Shown: positions 8,157 to 18,158, counted from the first letter of the stretch. The stretch: DNA of 50,383 nucleotides from an uncultured Clostridia bacterium (GCA_945862785.1 CAMAZB010000003.1:1-50383); one strand, 5' to 3'. Numbers and translations are program-made. The notes: a model not told the origin generated them from the letters alone.

Positions 8157-8896
8157 TCCCGTCCTCCCCTGCGGTTGTTATTCCGCGTCAGAAAAATCAG
8201 CACATAACGCAAAAGCTGCAGAGCAGACATCAGCAGCGCGGCCACATAGGTCAGCGCCGCCGCCCGCAGGACCTTCCGAGCACCGAAAAGCTCCTCGTTA
8301 TCCAGGAGCATCTGTCCCTCCAGGGTTTCCAGAGCACGATGCGAGGCATTGAATTCCACCGGCAGCGTCACCAGTTGGAAGAAAGTCGTCAGAGAGAACA
8401 GCAGGATGCCGACGAGAAACAATCTTTGATTGTAAAGGATCAACCCAAGCAGCAGCAGGATAAAGGAAAACTTGGAGCCGATCTGCGTTGCGGGGACGAT
8501 GGCGTTCCGCAGGCGGATAGGACCATACCCCACCGCGTACTGCACCGCGTGGCCCGCCTCATGGGCTGCCACGCCCACCGCCGCCACAGTAGGTGTGTTG
8601 TATACATTTTCGGAAAGATAGATGGTGTTGTCCCGGGGATCATAGTGGTCCGTTAGATTCCCCCGGCAAGGCCGGATGCCCACGTCGTAGACACCATGGG
8701 CCCGCAGGACCGCCTCCGCCGCCTGGGCTCCGGTGAGCCGTCTGTGGTTTTGGACGGCGCTGTACCGCCGAAAGTTCCCGCTGACCTGAAACTGTGCCCA
8801 CAGCGACAGAAGAAAAACAGGAATCAGGAGAATGAAATAAATGTTATCCACCAGAAAAGTGCCGCATCCGCCGTAAACAGGGGTGTAATAAGGCAT
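8153..8896 (-). CDS. YugP-type membrane zinc metallopeptidase (DUF2324)
   Basis: A predicted integral membrane zinc protease of unknown substrate. The 247-residue protein has a membrane helix near residues 15-35, the zinc motif HEAGH in VAAHEAGHAVQYA, and three to four further hydrophobic helices after it. It belongs to the neutral zinc metallopeptidase family that includes B. subtilis YugP. GAGGGATATT precedes the ATG. It sits between fmt and rsmB, an insertion relative to the B. subtilis order, and overlaps rsmB by 4 bases, so it is probably expressed with translation genes. Confidence 0.85.
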   Translation of the reverse strand: MPYYTPVYGGCGTFLVDNIYFILLIPVFLLSLWAQFQVSGNFRRYSAVQNHRRLTGAQAAEAVLRAHGVYDVGIRPCRGNLTDHYDPRDNTIYLSENVYNTPTVAAVGVAAHEAGHAVQYAVGYGPIRLRNAIVPATQIGSKFSFILLLLGLILYNQRLFLVGILLFSLTTFFQLVTLPVEFNASHRALETLEGQMLLDNEELFGARKVLRAAALTYVAALLMSALQLLRYVLIFLTRNNNRRGGRE

Positions 8897-8940
8897 AATA
8901 TCCCTCGCTTATACTAGGTTTTACTCCGTAAAAAACAGTA

Positions 8941-9855
8941 TTATATTTGGATTGGATGTCCCAGCAGATAGGCAGCAGCGGCCATGCGCTTGCCGCCCTC
9001 CGCCTGGAGTTCCGTGATAAACAGGCTCTTCCCGTCACCGCAGGCCACCTCGATTCCCGCCTTCCCGGCAGTCAGGACGGTACCGGGGGCCTTGTCAGTT
9101 TCGTGGCCGGGAGCCGTTCGATAGACCTTGAAGCGCTGTCCGGCCAAAATCGTGGAAGCGCAGGGCCAGGGAATAAGACCCCGAACCTGGCAGTCAATGG
9201 CACGGGCGGAACGGCTCCAGTCGATGGGAGACATCTCTTTGGAAAGCATAGAGGCGTAAGTCTGTTTGCTCTCATCCTGAGGCATACGGCTGGCGGTGCC
9301 GTTTTGCAGCGCCGTTACGGTCTCAGACAAGGCCTCTGCGCCCAACTCCGCCAGGCGCGTGGTCAGCGCCAGAGCATCTTCATCCTCGCCGATGGCCGTC
9401 GTCTTCTGCAAGATCACATCGCCGACATCCAGTTCCTTCGCCATATACATGATGGATACGCCGGTCTCTGCTTCGCCGTCCAGAATGGCCCAGTTGATGG
9501 GCGCCGCGCCCCGGTACTTGGGCAGCAGGGACGAATGGACATTGATGGAACCGTACTTGGGGAAGTTCAAAATGTCCTCCGGCAGGATTTTTCCGTAGGC
9601 CGCCACCACGATCAGCTCGGGGGACAATTCCTCCACGATGGACATCGCTTCGCCGTCCCGCATTTTCAGCGGCTGATAAACCGGCAGTTCTTGCGTTAAG
9701 GAATATTCCTTTACAGGAGAGAAGGCGAGTTTATGTCCGCGATTCTTCGGCTTATCCGGCTGGGTAAATACGCCGCAGACCTCATGACCGTCCTCCACCA
9801 GGCGCTTCAGAGACGCCACGGCAAAATCCGGCGTTCCCATAAACAGGATTCGCAT
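8941..9855 (-). CDS. fmt: Methionyl-tRNA formyltransferase
   Basis: Fmt formylates initiator Met-tRNA using 10-formyl-tetrahydrofolate. The 304-residue protein has the N-terminal formyltransferase fold beginning RILFMGTPDFA, the catalytic region INVHSSLLPKYRGAAPINW with the conserved Asn and His, the GVSIMYM strand and Asp in ELDVGD, then a C-terminal OB-like tRNA-binding domain from about residue 205. It lies 4 bases after def, whose product removes the formyl group later, the standard pairing. Confidence 0.96.
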   Translation of the reverse strand: MRILFMGTPDFAVASLKRLVEDGHEVCGVFTQPDKPKNRGHKLAFSPVKEYSLTQELPVYQPLKMRDGEAMSIVEELSPELIVVAAYGKILPEDILNFPKYGSINVHSSLLPKYRGAAPINWAILDGEAETGVSIMYMAKELDVGDVILQKTTAIGEDEDALALTTRLAELGAEALSETVTALQNGTASRMPQDESKQTYASMLSKEMSPIDWSRSARAIDCQVRGLIPWPCASTILAGQRFKVYRTAPGHETDKAPGTVLTAGKAGIEVACGDGKSLFITELQAEGGKRMAAAAYLLGHPIQI

Positions 9856-9859
9856 GGGC

Positions 9860-10357
9860 TTACTCCCCTTCCTCTGCTTCCAGGTACTTCCGCAGTTCTT
9901 CGTCCGACAGGAAGTGATCGATGTGCTCGGTATACAGGTGGCCGTCCAAATGCTCCAGCTCGTGGCAGAAGCAGCGGGCGTTCAGGCCCTCTCCCTCCAC
10001 CTCGAACCACTCACCGTAGCGGTCCTGGGCACGGACACGGACCTTTGCCGGTCTGGTGACGATCCCCCACTTACCGGGAACACTGAGGCAGCCTTCCAGT
10101 CCGGTCTGTTCGCCGCTCTGGGCCACGATTTCGGGGTTGACGAGTTCCAGATACTCTCCGGAGGCCTCATCCATCACAATGCACAGGCGGCGGAGCACAC
10201 CCACCTGGGGCGCGGCCAGACCGGCACCGTTGGCGTCCGCCAGGGTCTCCGTCATGTCGTCCAGCAGCTCATGGAGCCGCTTGTTGAATGAAGTCACGGG
10301 ACGGCACACCTTTGTCAGGCACTCGTCGCCCTGCTCTACAATTTTGCGCAATGCCAT
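9860..10357 (-). CDS. def: Peptide deformylase
   Basis: A metal-dependent hydrolase that removes the N-formyl group from nascent proteins. All three active-site motifs are present: GAGLAAPQVG (44-53), EGCLS (88-92, metal ligand Cys90) and HELEHLDGH (from 132, metal ligands His132 and His136, catalytic Glu133). The 165-residue length is typical. It lies between priA and fmt, as in many Firmicutes. Confidence 0.96.
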   Translation of the reverse strand: MALRKIVEQGDECLTKVCRPVTSFNKRLHELLDDMTETLADANGAGLAAPQVGVLRRLCIVMDEASGEYLELVNPEIVAQSGEQTGLEGCLSVPGKWGIVTRPAKVRVRAQDRYGEWFEVEGEGLNARCFCHELEHLDGHLYTEHIDHFLSDEELRKYLEAEEGE

Positions 10358-10375
10358 TACTTTTATCCTCCTCGC

Positions 10376-12820
10376 TCATTCCAGCGTATTACAGTCTGCA
10401 AATATATTCAATCCGCGGTTGGCTCGGTCATTGGCAAATTCTTTCAGCAGCCAACTGATTTTTTCCCGCGTGGATTTGTCGTTCTTTCCCACCAGCACGC
10501 AGCGGTAGCGAAAACGGTTGTTCAGCTTCAGCACTGGCGCGGGCGCAGGACCCAGCACCTCCACAGCGCTATTGTCTATAAACAGCTTCCGCAGCTGCTC
10601 CCGCACTCCGGCGGCGGCCCGTAAAACGGCACCTTCCTCCGTGCCGGAAACAGTAAACGTAAAGAGGTCCGCAAACGGCGGATAGCGCCGCATCCGGCGC
10701 ATCCGGATCTCGCTTTCGTAAAAGCTGTTATAGTCCTGTCGGGCCGCACTCTGGATGACATCATTGCCGGGCGTGTAGGTCTGGATAACGGCCCGGCCCA
10801 GCTTACTGCCCCGTCCGGCCCGACCCACAACCTGTGTCAACAGGCTGAAGGTCCGCTCCGCCGCCCGGTAATTGTCTACATACAGGGAAATGTCGGCGGC
10901 CAGAACGCCCACCAGGGTCACGTTTTCAAAGTCCAATCCCTTAGCCACCATCTGTGTGCCCAAAAGGATGGGAACCTGCTCTTTTTCAAAGCGGTTCAGC
11001 AGTTTTTCGTGGCCGCCCGCTGCGGTATCCGCGTCCATCCGCAGGATACCCGTCTCCGGGAAAAGCTCCCGAAGCTCCTCTTCCACTTTCTGGGTTCCAG
11101 CGCCGATGTGCTTCACGATACCGCCGCACTCCGGGCAGACATCAAAAGCCCGCTGGGAGTGACCGCAATAGTGACACATAAGCCGCCCATTGGCGGAGTG
11201 GTAAGTCATAGGTACGCTGCACCGGGGGCACTCCGGCACATAGCCGCATTCACCGCAGAGCAGCATACGGCTGCTGCCGCGGCGATTCAAAAAGAGAATG
11301 CTCTGTTCGCCGCTGGCAAGGTTTTTCTCAAGTTCTTCCCGAAGCACCCGGCTGATAAGCCCCGGATTACCCTCCCGAATCTCCTCCCGAAGATCCGCTA
11401 CCATGACCTGGGGCAAAGCCCCTTCGTTATATCGGCGGCGCAGCAGAAGCTTGTGATAGCTTCCCTGCTCCGCGGCCCAGGCAGTTTCCACGGTTGGTGT
11501 GGCGGAACCCAGCAGCAGAGTGGCATCATGTTTGGCGCAAAGGTATTTTGCCACATCCCGGGTGTGATACCGGGGCGGATTTTCCGACTGGTAGCTGCTC
11601 TCCTGTTCTTCATCCATGATAATGAGACCCAGGTTTTTCAGCGGCGCGAAAATCGCCGAGCGGGTACCCAGCACCACCCGGACCTCTCCCCTTCGGATGC
11701 GTTTCCACTGGTCATAGCGCTCTGTCATATGGAGGGAGCTATGGAGCATGGCCACATCGCTGCCGAAGTAAGAGGTGAACTTCCGCATCATCTGAGGCGT
11801 CAGTACGATCTCTGGCACTAAAACGATGGCGGTTTTTCCCTGCTGCAAAATCTCCTGCACCAGCCGCAGATAGACCTGGGTCTTTCCGCTGCCGGTGACG
11901 CCGTGAAGCAAGGCCACCTCCCCGTTGGGATGTGCCACAAGCTCCATGACTGCCTCAAAGGCCGCCTGTTGTTCGCTGTTGAGGATGATGGGTAGACCGG
12001 GCTCGATTTGCTTTGCTTCCGGAACCCGCAGTTCCTCCTCCTCGGAAAAAGTCAGGATCCCGGATTTTTCCAACCCACGCAAAGTCTGCATGGAAGCGCC
12101 GGTAAAGTAACAGATATCAGCGGCAGAGGCCTTGCCTGTGGAGGCTAAAAGGCGCACTACCTCATAGCGCATCGGCGCTGAACGCCGGCGTGCTTCTGTC
12201 AGCGCCAGAGCGTCTTCCGCGCTGACAGCCAACTCCGCCATACGGCGGGTCTTGTCACTGATCCTGCGCTTTGCGGCGGTCTCGCACCGAACGAGACCCG
12301 CCTTCCGTAGCGATTTCAGTACGGTCTGCACCTGCTCGCCGCACAAGCTTCGCAGTGTCTCCAGCTCGCACTGTCCTCCATTGGCCGCAAGCGTCTCCCA
12401 TACGGGGCCGCCGCCCTTGACGGACTGTGCTTTCTCTCTGCCTTCCGGATCGTCAGTGAGAAACCAGGTTTCCCGGAAGCGATACCAGAGCCCTGCGGGC
12501 AGGATCGCTTTCACAGCCTCGAACATAGTACAGAAATACCGCTGACGCATCCACAGAGCCAGGGCGATACCGTCCTGGTCCAGGACAGGCTCCCGGTCCA
12601 GGATGTTCATCAGGGGCTTCAGTCCCTTCACTTTCTCTCCGGTGCCCTGGGCCAGAATCATGCCTTCAGACTCCCGGTTGCCCCGGCCAAAGGGAACTGT
12701 GACCCGAACTCCGGGTACCGCCGCATCCAGCAGGGACTCGGGCACCAGATAGTCATAGGGCTTATCAATGGAATAGGGCGCGGCGCTGACCGCGACTTTT
12801 ACAATGACAGCGGTCTCCAT
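10376..12820 (-). CDS. priA: Primosomal protein N' (replication restart helicase PriA)
   Basis: PriA reloads the replisome at collapsed forks. The 814-residue protein has an N-terminal 3'-DNA-binding domain (about 1-110), a winged-helix segment, a superfamily 2 helicase core with Walker A GVTGSGKTQ and the Walker B-type DEEQE, and a zinc-binding insertion with paired Cys (CGECGYVPEC, MCHYCGH, VCPECGG). The C-terminal helicase lobe carries GRAGRGSK. The rpoZ stop lies 21 bases upstream. In B. subtilis coaBC separates rpoZ from priA; it is absent here. Confidence 0.95.
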   Translation of the reverse strand: METAVIVKVAVSAAPYSIDKPYDYLVPESLLDAAVPGVRVTVPFGRGNRESEGMILAQGTGEKVKGLKPLMNILDREPVLDQDGIALALWMRQRYFCTMFEAVKAILPAGLWYRFRETWFLTDDPEGREKAQSVKGGGPVWETLAANGGQCELETLRSLCGEQVQTVLKSLRKAGLVRCETAAKRRISDKTRRMAELAVSAEDALALTEARRRSAPMRYEVVRLLASTGKASAADICYFTGASMQTLRGLEKSGILTFSEEEELRVPEAKQIEPGLPIILNSEQQAAFEAVMELVAHPNGEVALLHGVTGSGKTQVYLRLVQEILQQGKTAIVLVPEIVLTPQMMRKFTSYFGSDVAMLHSSLHMTERYDQWKRIRRGEVRVVLGTRSAIFAPLKNLGLIIMDEEQESSYQSENPPRYHTRDVAKYLCAKHDATLLLGSATPTVETAWAAEQGSYHKLLLRRRYNEGALPQVMVADLREEIREGNPGLISRVLREELEKNLASGEQSILFLNRRGSSRMLLCGECGYVPECPRCSVPMTYHSANGRLMCHYCGHSQRAFDVCPECGGIVKHIGAGTQKVEEELRELFPETGILRMDADTAAGGHEKLLNRFEKEQVPILLGTQMVAKGLDFENVTLVGVLAADISLYVDNYRAAERTFSLLTQVVGRAGRGSKLGRAVIQTYTPGNDVIQSAARQDYNSFYESEIRMRRMRRYPPFADLFTFTVSGTEEGAVLRAAAGVREQLRKLFIDNSAVEVLGPAPAPVLKLNNRFRYRCVLVGKNDKSTREKISWLLKEFANDRANRGLNIFADCNTLE

Positions 12821-12841
12821 GCCTCGCTCTCCCCTTGTCGT

Positions 12842-13063
12842 TTACGCGTTTTCTTCTTCGATAGTCAGGTCCATCTGCGTGGCGTCCAGCTTGCCTTCAG
12901 CCACCTCATTGATCGCCAGGGTCACCGGCTTTTCATCCAGGTGCTCGCCGATTTCCTCAGCGTTCTCGGCGATCTGGCGGGCACGGCGTGCCACTACGTT
13001 CACCAGCATATAGCGGTTAGGCACATAGCTTGTCAGCTTATTCATTGCGGGATACAGCATCAT
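12842..13063 (-). CDS. rpoZ: RNA polymerase omega subunit
   Basis: The omega subunit assists folding of the beta-prime chain of RNA polymerase. The 73-residue frame has the family core (NRYMLVNVVARRARQIAE and VTLAINEVAEGKL) and an acidic tail. GGAAG lies 9 bases before the first of two consecutive ATG codons; an internal Met7 is possible but lacks a ribosome-binding site. It is placed 64 bases after gmk, the usual gmk-rpoZ order. Confidence 0.9.
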   Translation of the reverse strand: MMLYPAMNKLTSYVPNRYMLVNVVARRARQIAENAEEIGEHLDEKPVTLAINEVAEGKLDATQMDLTIEEENA

Positions 13064-13127
13064 TGTGATCTACTTCCATTCTGCCGTTTGGCTAAATTTT
13101 TATATTTGATACCTGAAAAGGAGCGTC

Positions 13128-13724
13128 TTATCTTCCGCTGATGATTTCCATACGCTCCTTGGGCTTACAGTGCTCAGCCGTCATGATGGCGTCCAATTCC
13201 CGTACTGCGTTTTCCACAGTGTCGTTAATGACAAAATAATCGTAGGTATGAGCCGTCTGGAACTCCACCTTGGCCCGCAGAAGGCGCTTCTGAATCTTAT
13301 CCTTACTGTCAGTCCCTCGTTCAGTAAGACGGCGCTCCAGCTCTGCCCAGCTTGGCGGGGCAATAAAGATTCGTACCGTGTCGGGCCGCTTGCTGGTGAC
13401 CTGAATGGCGCCCTGGATCTCAATGTCCAGAATGACGTCCTTGCCCTGGTCCATAGCCTCATCCACAAAGCGCTTGGGCGTGCCGTAAAAGTTGCCCACA
13501 TACTCCGCATATTCCAGGAACTGATCCATGGAGATCCATTTGCGGAAAGATTCCACGTCCATAAAATGATAATGGATGCCGTCCAGCTCACCGGGACGGG
13601 GATCCCGCGTCGTGGCGGAAACGGAAAAATACACATTGGGCCGTTTCTCCAGCAACGCTTTTAACACCGTACTCTTTCCGACGCCCGAGGGGCCGGAGAT
13701 AATGAATGTCTTTCCCTTTTTCAT
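13128..13724 (-). CDS. gmk: Guanylate kinase
   Basis: Guanylate kinase converts GMP and ATP to GDP and ADP. The 198-residue protein has the P-loop GPSGVGKST (10-18), the GMP-binding region with TTRDPRPGE and DGIHYHF, and IFIAPPS downstream. It overlaps the remA stop by 4 bases. The remA-gmk-rpoZ order is conserved in Firmicutes. Confidence 0.96.
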   Translation of the reverse strand: MKKGKTFIISGPSGVGKSTVLKALLEKRPNVYFSVSATTRDPRPGELDGIHYHFMDVESFRKWISMDQFLEYAEYVGNFYGTPKRFVDEAMDQGKDVILDIEIQGAIQVTSKRPDTVRIFIAPPSWAELERRLTERGTDSKDKIQKRLLRAKVEFQTAHTYDYFVINDTVENAVRELDAIMTAEHCKPKERMEIISGR

Positions 13725-13981
13725 GCAGTTCCTCTCTCCTCTGCTTGCCCATCTCCCCCGCGAACGCCGAACTTCTCCGGCGGCAGGGCGGACAGGATCA
13801 CATGGTCGCTGTCCATGATGAAGATGGAGGCGGTCTTGCGGCCGTAGGTGGCGTCGATCAGCATTCCGCGCTCCCGGGTCTCCTGAACCATCCGCTTGAT
13901 AGGCGCGGAGTCAGGGCTGACGATGGCAACCAGCCGCTCCTCACTGACCAGGTTTCCAAATCCGATATTGATGAGTTTCAT
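13721..13981 (-). CDS. remA: RemA-family regulator (DUF370)
   Basis: RemA is a small DNA-binding protein that activates biofilm-matrix and osmoprotection genes in B. subtilis. The 86-residue protein has the family sequence start ([12 protein letters not shown]), the central SPDSAPIKR stretch and [13 protein letters not shown]. It lies between yicC and gmk, as elsewhere in Firmicutes, and overlaps gmk by 4 bases. Its targets in this organism cannot be read from the window. Confidence 0.9.
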   Translation of the reverse strand: MKLINIGFGNLVSEERLVAIVSPDSAPIKRMVQETRERGMLIDATYGRKTASIFIMDSDHVILSALPPEKFGVRGGDGQAEERGTA

Positions 13982-13985
13982 ACCG

Positions 13986-14864
13986 TCACTCCACGTTCTG
14001 CACCTGCTCGCGCATCTTCTCGACCTCGGCCTTCAGTCCTACGACCACCTGGGCGATGGCAACATCGTTGCACTTGGAGCCGATGGTGTTGGACTCCCGG
14101 TTGACCTCCTGGATCAGGAAGTCCATCTTGCGGCCCATGGGCTCGTCGGAGGCAATCATGGTACGCAATTGGGACACATGGCTCCGCAGGCGGACGGTCT
14201 CCTCGTCTACGGCCACCTTGTCGGCGTAGATGGCGGCCTCGGTCAAAATCCGCTGCTCGTCGATGGTGGTGCTCTGAAGCACCTCCTGCATCCGCGCGGT
14301 CAGCTTGGCCCGATATTCCGCAACTGTCTCAGGAGAGCGCTTCTCCACCTGACTGGTGTAGTTTTCAATGTAAGTCAGGCGGTTGCCAATGTCCTCCGCC
14401 AATTTGGCGCCCTCTACGGCCCGCATGGCGTTATAAGCCTGCAAGGCCTCGTCCAGGACCGCGCACAGATCGGCGCTGACGGTCTCCAGGTCCTCGTCTG
14501 CCTTTGTGACGGTCAGCACATCCGGGAATCGGGACAGCGTCTCCGGCGTCACATGAGGCTCCGTTCCACAGACCTCCGCCAGCTCTCCCAAAGCTGCGGC
14601 ATACTGGGCGGCCAGCTCGCGGTTGACGGTGACCTTCGCCACATCGGCAGCGGAGGCGTCCACCGTAATGAACACATCCACCTTTCCCCGGGAAATGGCC
14701 TTCTGCACATGCTGCTTCACCGCGTCCTCGGCGAAGCCGTACATCCGGGGCATCTTCACGGTGCAGTCCAGATAGCGGTTATTGACGGAACGCACCTCCA
14801 CGGTGATGTCCCGCTTGTGCAGCATCTCTCTTGCCCGGCCATAGCCGGTCATACTCTTGATCAC
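13986..14864 (-). CDS. yicC: YicC-family endoribonuclease-like protein
   Basis: YicC proteins are conserved partners of gmk and remA; members have been reported as endoribonucleases. The 292-residue protein starts with [10 protein letters not shown], the family hallmark, and ends in the DUF1732 region with [18 protein letters not shown]. The start codon is GTG, chosen because GGAGGAAG lies 8 bases upstream and the frame matches the family N-terminus. Confidence 0.9.
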   Translation of the reverse strand: MIKSMTGYGRAREMLHKRDITVEVRSVNNRYLDCTVKMPRMYGFAEDAVKQHVQKAISRGKVDVFITVDASAADVAKVTVNRELAAQYAAALGELAEVCGTEPHVTPETLSRFPDVLTVTKADEDLETVSADLCAVLDEALQAYNAMRAVEGAKLAEDIGNRLTYIENYTSQVEKRSPETVAEYRAKLTARMQEVLQSTTIDEQRILTEAAIYADKVAVDEETVRLRSHVSQLRTMIASDEPMGRKMDFLIQEVNRESNTIGSKCNDVAIAQVVVGLKAEVEKMREQVQNVE

Positions 14865-14883
14865 GATTTCTTCCTCCTATCTC

Positions 14884-15513
14884 TCAGCAGCAGAACCAGT
14901 ACCCGCCGCCGTTGCAAAGCGTCCAGAGGCAGCACAGGGGCAGGCAGAGATTTCCGCCGCACGCTTCCGTTCCGAAAGGCTGACCGCCGGGCCGGTAAGC
15001 CGTCTGCGTACCGCGCTCCATGAACTCCAACGCCTGCCGATACTCGGCATTGCCGGGATCCATCTGGCAGGCCGTCTGATAGTAGCGTTTTGCCTCGTCC
15101 ATCCACCCCCGGCGGTAGCACACAGCTCCCCGCAGGAAATTCCACTCGGCATTGTGGTCGCTGTAATTGGCCAGCAGCGCTTCCGCCCGGCTGATATTAC
15201 CGGTCTGAATGGCAATGCGGACCTGCTGCAGCACGGAACTGCCGGAAGCGGACTGGCCACCGTACTGTTGATATCCGCTGTAACCGCCGGCGGAAGAATA
15301 ACCGTTCCCGCCGGACCGACCGCCGCTTCGCATTTTGGTGATCTGCTCATAGGCGGCATTGATATCCTTCATTTTCTCCTGCGCCAGATCAGCCAGTGGA
15401 TTGTCATGGTAGTTATCGGGGTGGTACTTTCGCGCCAGTTCCCGGTAAGCCCGTTTGACTTCTTCGTCCGTGGCGGTTTCCGGCACGCCAAGGATCTGAT
15501 AAGGATCGTTCAT
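14884..15513 (-). CDS. DnaJ-domain protein with Cys-rich tail
   Basis: A J-domain co-chaperone of unknown client. The 209-residue protein begins with a J domain (about 1-65) whose HPD motif lies in KYHPDNY. A Gly/Ser/Tyr-rich linker follows (about 66-95), then a helical TPR-like segment (about 98-170). The last 25 residues hold six Cys in a hydrophobic setting (LCLPLCC, ending FCC), which could bind metal or be lipidated. It overlaps the DUF5685 gene by 4 bases. Pairing with that gene suggests a shared process, but nothing shows which. Confidence 0.75.
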   Translation of the reverse strand: MNDPYQILGVPETATDEEVKRAYRELARKYHPDNYHDNPLADLAQEKMKDINAAYEQITKMRSGGRSGGNGYSSAGGYSGYQQYGGQSASGSSVLQQVRIAIQTGNISRAEALLANYSDHNAEWNFLRGAVCYRRGWMDEAKRYYQTACQMDPGNAEYRQALEFMERGTQTAYRPGGQPFGTEACGGNLCLPLCCLWTLCNGGGYWFCC

Positions 15514-16415
15514 GTGCTTTCCTCGACCTTCTTGCGTTTCTTTCTCTCCTCTTCCCGGTAGCCTGTCCGGAACGTACCGTCTAAAACAGCCTTACCCACA
15601 TGGAAGAGTCCCTGATAAATCGTTGTTTCCAGAATCGGCGTCCAGACGCCGAAATCCCAAAGTTCAAATGCGGTGGCCATCATGCGGATGGAGTGATCCA
15701 GGGACAATGCGAACTCCCCACGGCTCTGCGGTGTCCATATGCCGTTCGACAGTCCGAACCGCAGCGCCACAGGATTATAGTTCCCATTCGCCGCATCTTT
15801 TTTCAGATCATCGGCCGCATCTACCAGATAGACCCACCGTCCCAGATGATATAAGAGCTGTTCCAGCACCCGCCGGCGAACGGGATCGTCCACTTCACCG
15901 GCTACGCTCCCCAGCAGTACAGCGAAAGCGTCCGACGCCTCGTCCATGGAAGCGCATTGTGCCTTTTCCAACGCCGAAAGCCGGGTGAGCTGGGTCCGTA
16001 CCGCTTCATCAAAACCCGGCCGTATGGCGGCAGCCTTGCGGTAAGCCGGTTCCAATACAGCGGAGACCGCACGGTATTTCAGCCCGTGGAGCCAGTCATG
16101 GTCGGCTACGCCGTCGCGCAGCTGCCAATATGCCAGGATGACGCTCTCATCCGCCGCCAAAGACATTGCGGCCGTCGACTCCAGATATTCCCGGGGGCGG
16201 AGCGGGCTTGCAAAGCATCGGGCGGCGCTGGCCCCGCTTTCCTCCGGTTCCGAAAGCAGGATGGCCAAATAGGTGAAATCATAGTTCAGAATAAAGCGGG
16301 CCGCCTGGCCGTACCGCTGCCCAAGGGTGTGGCATAGTCCGCAGTACATGCGGCGAAACCGATCCTCTTCCGCTTTCGGCAAAGCCTGAAGCGGCGGCCT
16401 TACATAACCGAACAT
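15510..16415 (-). CDS. DUF5685 family protein
   Basis: A 301-residue protein of unknown function. The N-terminal segment (GYVRPP, then MYCGLCHTLGQRYG and LNYDFTYLAILL) is the part I recognise from DUF5685. The rest is mostly alpha-helical, with VDAADDLKKDAANGNYNP showing a DDxxxDxxxxxxNP pattern near residue 200, suggestive of a metal or phosphate site. No signal peptide is evident. It lies between an RseC-like gene and the DnaJ-like gene with gaps under 5 bases. Confidence 0.65.
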   Translation of the reverse strand: MFGYVRPPLQALPKAEEDRFRRMYCGLCHTLGQRYGQAARFILNYDFTYLAILLSEPEESGASAARCFASPLRPREYLESTAAMSLAADESVILAYWQLRDGVADHDWLHGLKYRAVSAVLEPAYRKAAAIRPGFDEAVRTQLTRLSALEKAQCASMDEASDAFAVLLGSVAGEVDDPVRRRVLEQLLYHLGRWVYLVDAADDLKKDAANGNYNPVALRFGLSNGIWTPQSRGEFALSLDHSIRMMATAFELWDFGVWTPILETTIYQGLFHVGKAVLDGTFRTGYREEERKKRKKVEEST

Positions 16416-16418
16416 GTC

Positions 16419-16829
16419 TCAGAACAGGCGGACGATGGTAAAGGAAAGTCCTCCCCTAGCCCGCAGACGCCGGTCGTACAGAATGGCAAACCCGATGCCT
16501 GCCAAAAAGGCGACCACAGCCACAGTATACTGGATGGCCACAGCGGAAGTCAGAAAGGCCGTCAGCAGATATCCGGCCAAGAACAGTACCACAGGGATCA
16601 GGTAGACAAAGGCCACGATCCCCAGCATTTTCCGGGTACTGCTCTCCACCACTACCTTCTGTCCGGGGCGGGCTCCGATCGGATTGGCGGCCTTGGCATG
16701 GACTGATGCGCCGGAGACGCCGCAGCCGGCGCACTCCTCACAGTCATGGCCGCAGGCGGATTTACGGGGGACGGAGATCTCCGCATGGTCGGAATCAATG
16801 ATACGTTCAACAGTTGCGATCTGGGTCAT
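16419..16829 (-). CDS. RseC/SoxR-reducing-type membrane protein
   Basis: The 136-residue protein resembles the RseC family, linked elsewhere to SoxR reduction and the Rnf complex. A small N-terminal domain carries four closely spaced Cys (ACGHDCEECAGCG, about 25-37), and two membrane helices lie at about 72-93 and 96-115, followed by a short basic tail. The ribosome-binding site is AGGAGAG. Its place between cdaR and DUF5685 gives no direct functional hint; a redox or metal role is inferred from the Cys cluster. Confidence 0.75.
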   Translation of the reverse strand: MTQIATVERIIDSDHAEISVPRKSACGHDCEECAGCGVSGASVHAKAANPIGARPGQKVVVESSTRKMLGIVAFVYLIPVVLFLAGYLLTAFLTSAVAIQYTVAVVAFLAGIGFAILYDRRLRARGGLSFTIVRLF

Positions 16830-16844
16830 ATTGTCTCTCCTGTG

Positions 16845-18158
16845 TTATGGTTCTTCCGCGGGCGGCTCCTCCGCCGCGGATTCCCGGATAGTTACCTGCA
16901 CCTGGTACTTGCCCAGGATGCCGATATCACTGTTCCCCTTCACCGATACGGTAGCAGGGACTGTATAAGTGCCGGAGGCTGCGGAATAATCCGTCAGGTC
17001 AGCGGTCACGATCAGGTTTTCCGTGGTGATGTTTGCCACATTCGCAGCCGTACCAAATACCGTCACCAGCAGCTCCTCGGTCAGAATTTGCGCCTCCTTG
17101 CCTTCGGGCAGAGCCGCATACTGCATCTGGGTGGCAGTCACCTCGGAGGTAGCGAGATCATTGAATTTGATCTGCATAGTCGCCCGTGTGACGCCACTGA
17201 GATTCTGGCAGCCTTCGGGAATGATGATGGGATAACTGTATGTGGCGTAGGACTCACTGGAAACGCCTTCTTTCAGCAGATCCAGCAGGTCGAATTCACC
17301 CAGAACGATGGTATCCACATTTTTCAGCTTTCCGGCATCACCGGAAACAGTGATGGTAGCGGGCGTGATGGGAGCGTCCAAATTGCTCTTCCGCGCGCCC
17401 GGAGCTTCTTTGAAATCCACCACCAGCGTCAGTTCCTTGGTCACAAATACCGGCAGCGTGGCCTGGATAGTGTCCACGGTAGGATAGATGTTCTCATTCT
17501 CGATCAGATTATCATACCGGTCGTAGAACTGGATAGGCAGGTCCTTGGATACAGTCTCCACGGCGTTCTTGCCGATATCCAGGACAACCTTTGCGTAGCT
17601 GACAGGATTGATGTCCTTTGCCAGACCCCGGATCTCCAGCGTATCCTGGGAGAGCTGGATCTCCCCTGCGGAATAGCTCTCCGCGACATTGCCCACCAGC
17701 TCACAGCGGACATCCACCGTGTTGCTGTTCAGTTCGCTGATGTTCACCGTAGCATTATAAAAGCTGCGGTCCATAATCGTCACATTGTTGTTCAGTGAGA
17801 ATTTCCGGTCCGTGAAAGACAAAGACGTACCAATGCCCTGAACGCCCGCCCGGGATACGCTGGACAGGTCCACGGTCACCCGGATCTTGCTCCGATCAAG
17901 CCGTGTGACGACACGCCTGGCCCCCCGGAAGGTAAGGTCGATGGTCTGGCTGGTTCCATCCTGGAGAAGCATCAGTCCCCGGTCAGTCAGGGTATCCTCC
18001 GAGATGTACTCGATGGGAATGTCCGTGACCTTCTGCTCCACCAGGTAGGGACCGCCGCCATTGCCGAACTCGTCTACAAAGTACCAAATGGCAGCGGAAA
18101 TCAGAATAGCCAGCAGGATATAAAAGGCTTTCCGTTTGTTCATCTTCTCATTCCGCAT
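16845..18158 (-). CDS. cdaR: CdaR/YbbR-domain regulator of diadenylate cyclase
   Basis: CdaR is a membrane-anchored extracytoplasmic protein that modulates CdaA. This 437-residue version has a short basic N-terminus, one membrane helix (about 11-28) and a long extracellular part made of YbbR repeats. The start is placed at the ATG at 18158 because GGAGG lies 8 bases upstream; an in-frame GTG 9 bases earlier lies inside that site. The gene overlaps the cdaA end by 11 bases. The usual third gene of this operon, glmM, is not downstream. Confidence 0.88.
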   Translation of the reverse strand: MRNEKMNKRKAFYILLAILISAAIWYFVDEFGNGGGPYLVEQKVTDIPIEYISEDTLTDRGLMLLQDGTSQTIDLTFRGARRVVTRLDRSKIRVTVDLSSVSRAGVQGIGTSLSFTDRKFSLNNNVTIMDRSFYNATVNISELNSNTVDVRCELVGNVAESYSAGEIQLSQDTLEIRGLAKDINPVSYAKVVLDIGKNAVETVSKDLPIQFYDRYDNLIENENIYPTVDTIQATLPVFVTKELTLVVDFKEAPGARKSNLDAPITPATITVSGDAGKLKNVDTIVLGEFDLLDLLKEGVSSESYATYSYPIIIPEGCQNLSGVTRATMQIKFNDLATSEVTATQMQYAALPEGKEAQILTEELLVTVFGTAANVANITTENLIVTADLTDYSAASGTYTVPATVSVKGNSDIGILGKYQVQVTIRESAAEEPPAEEP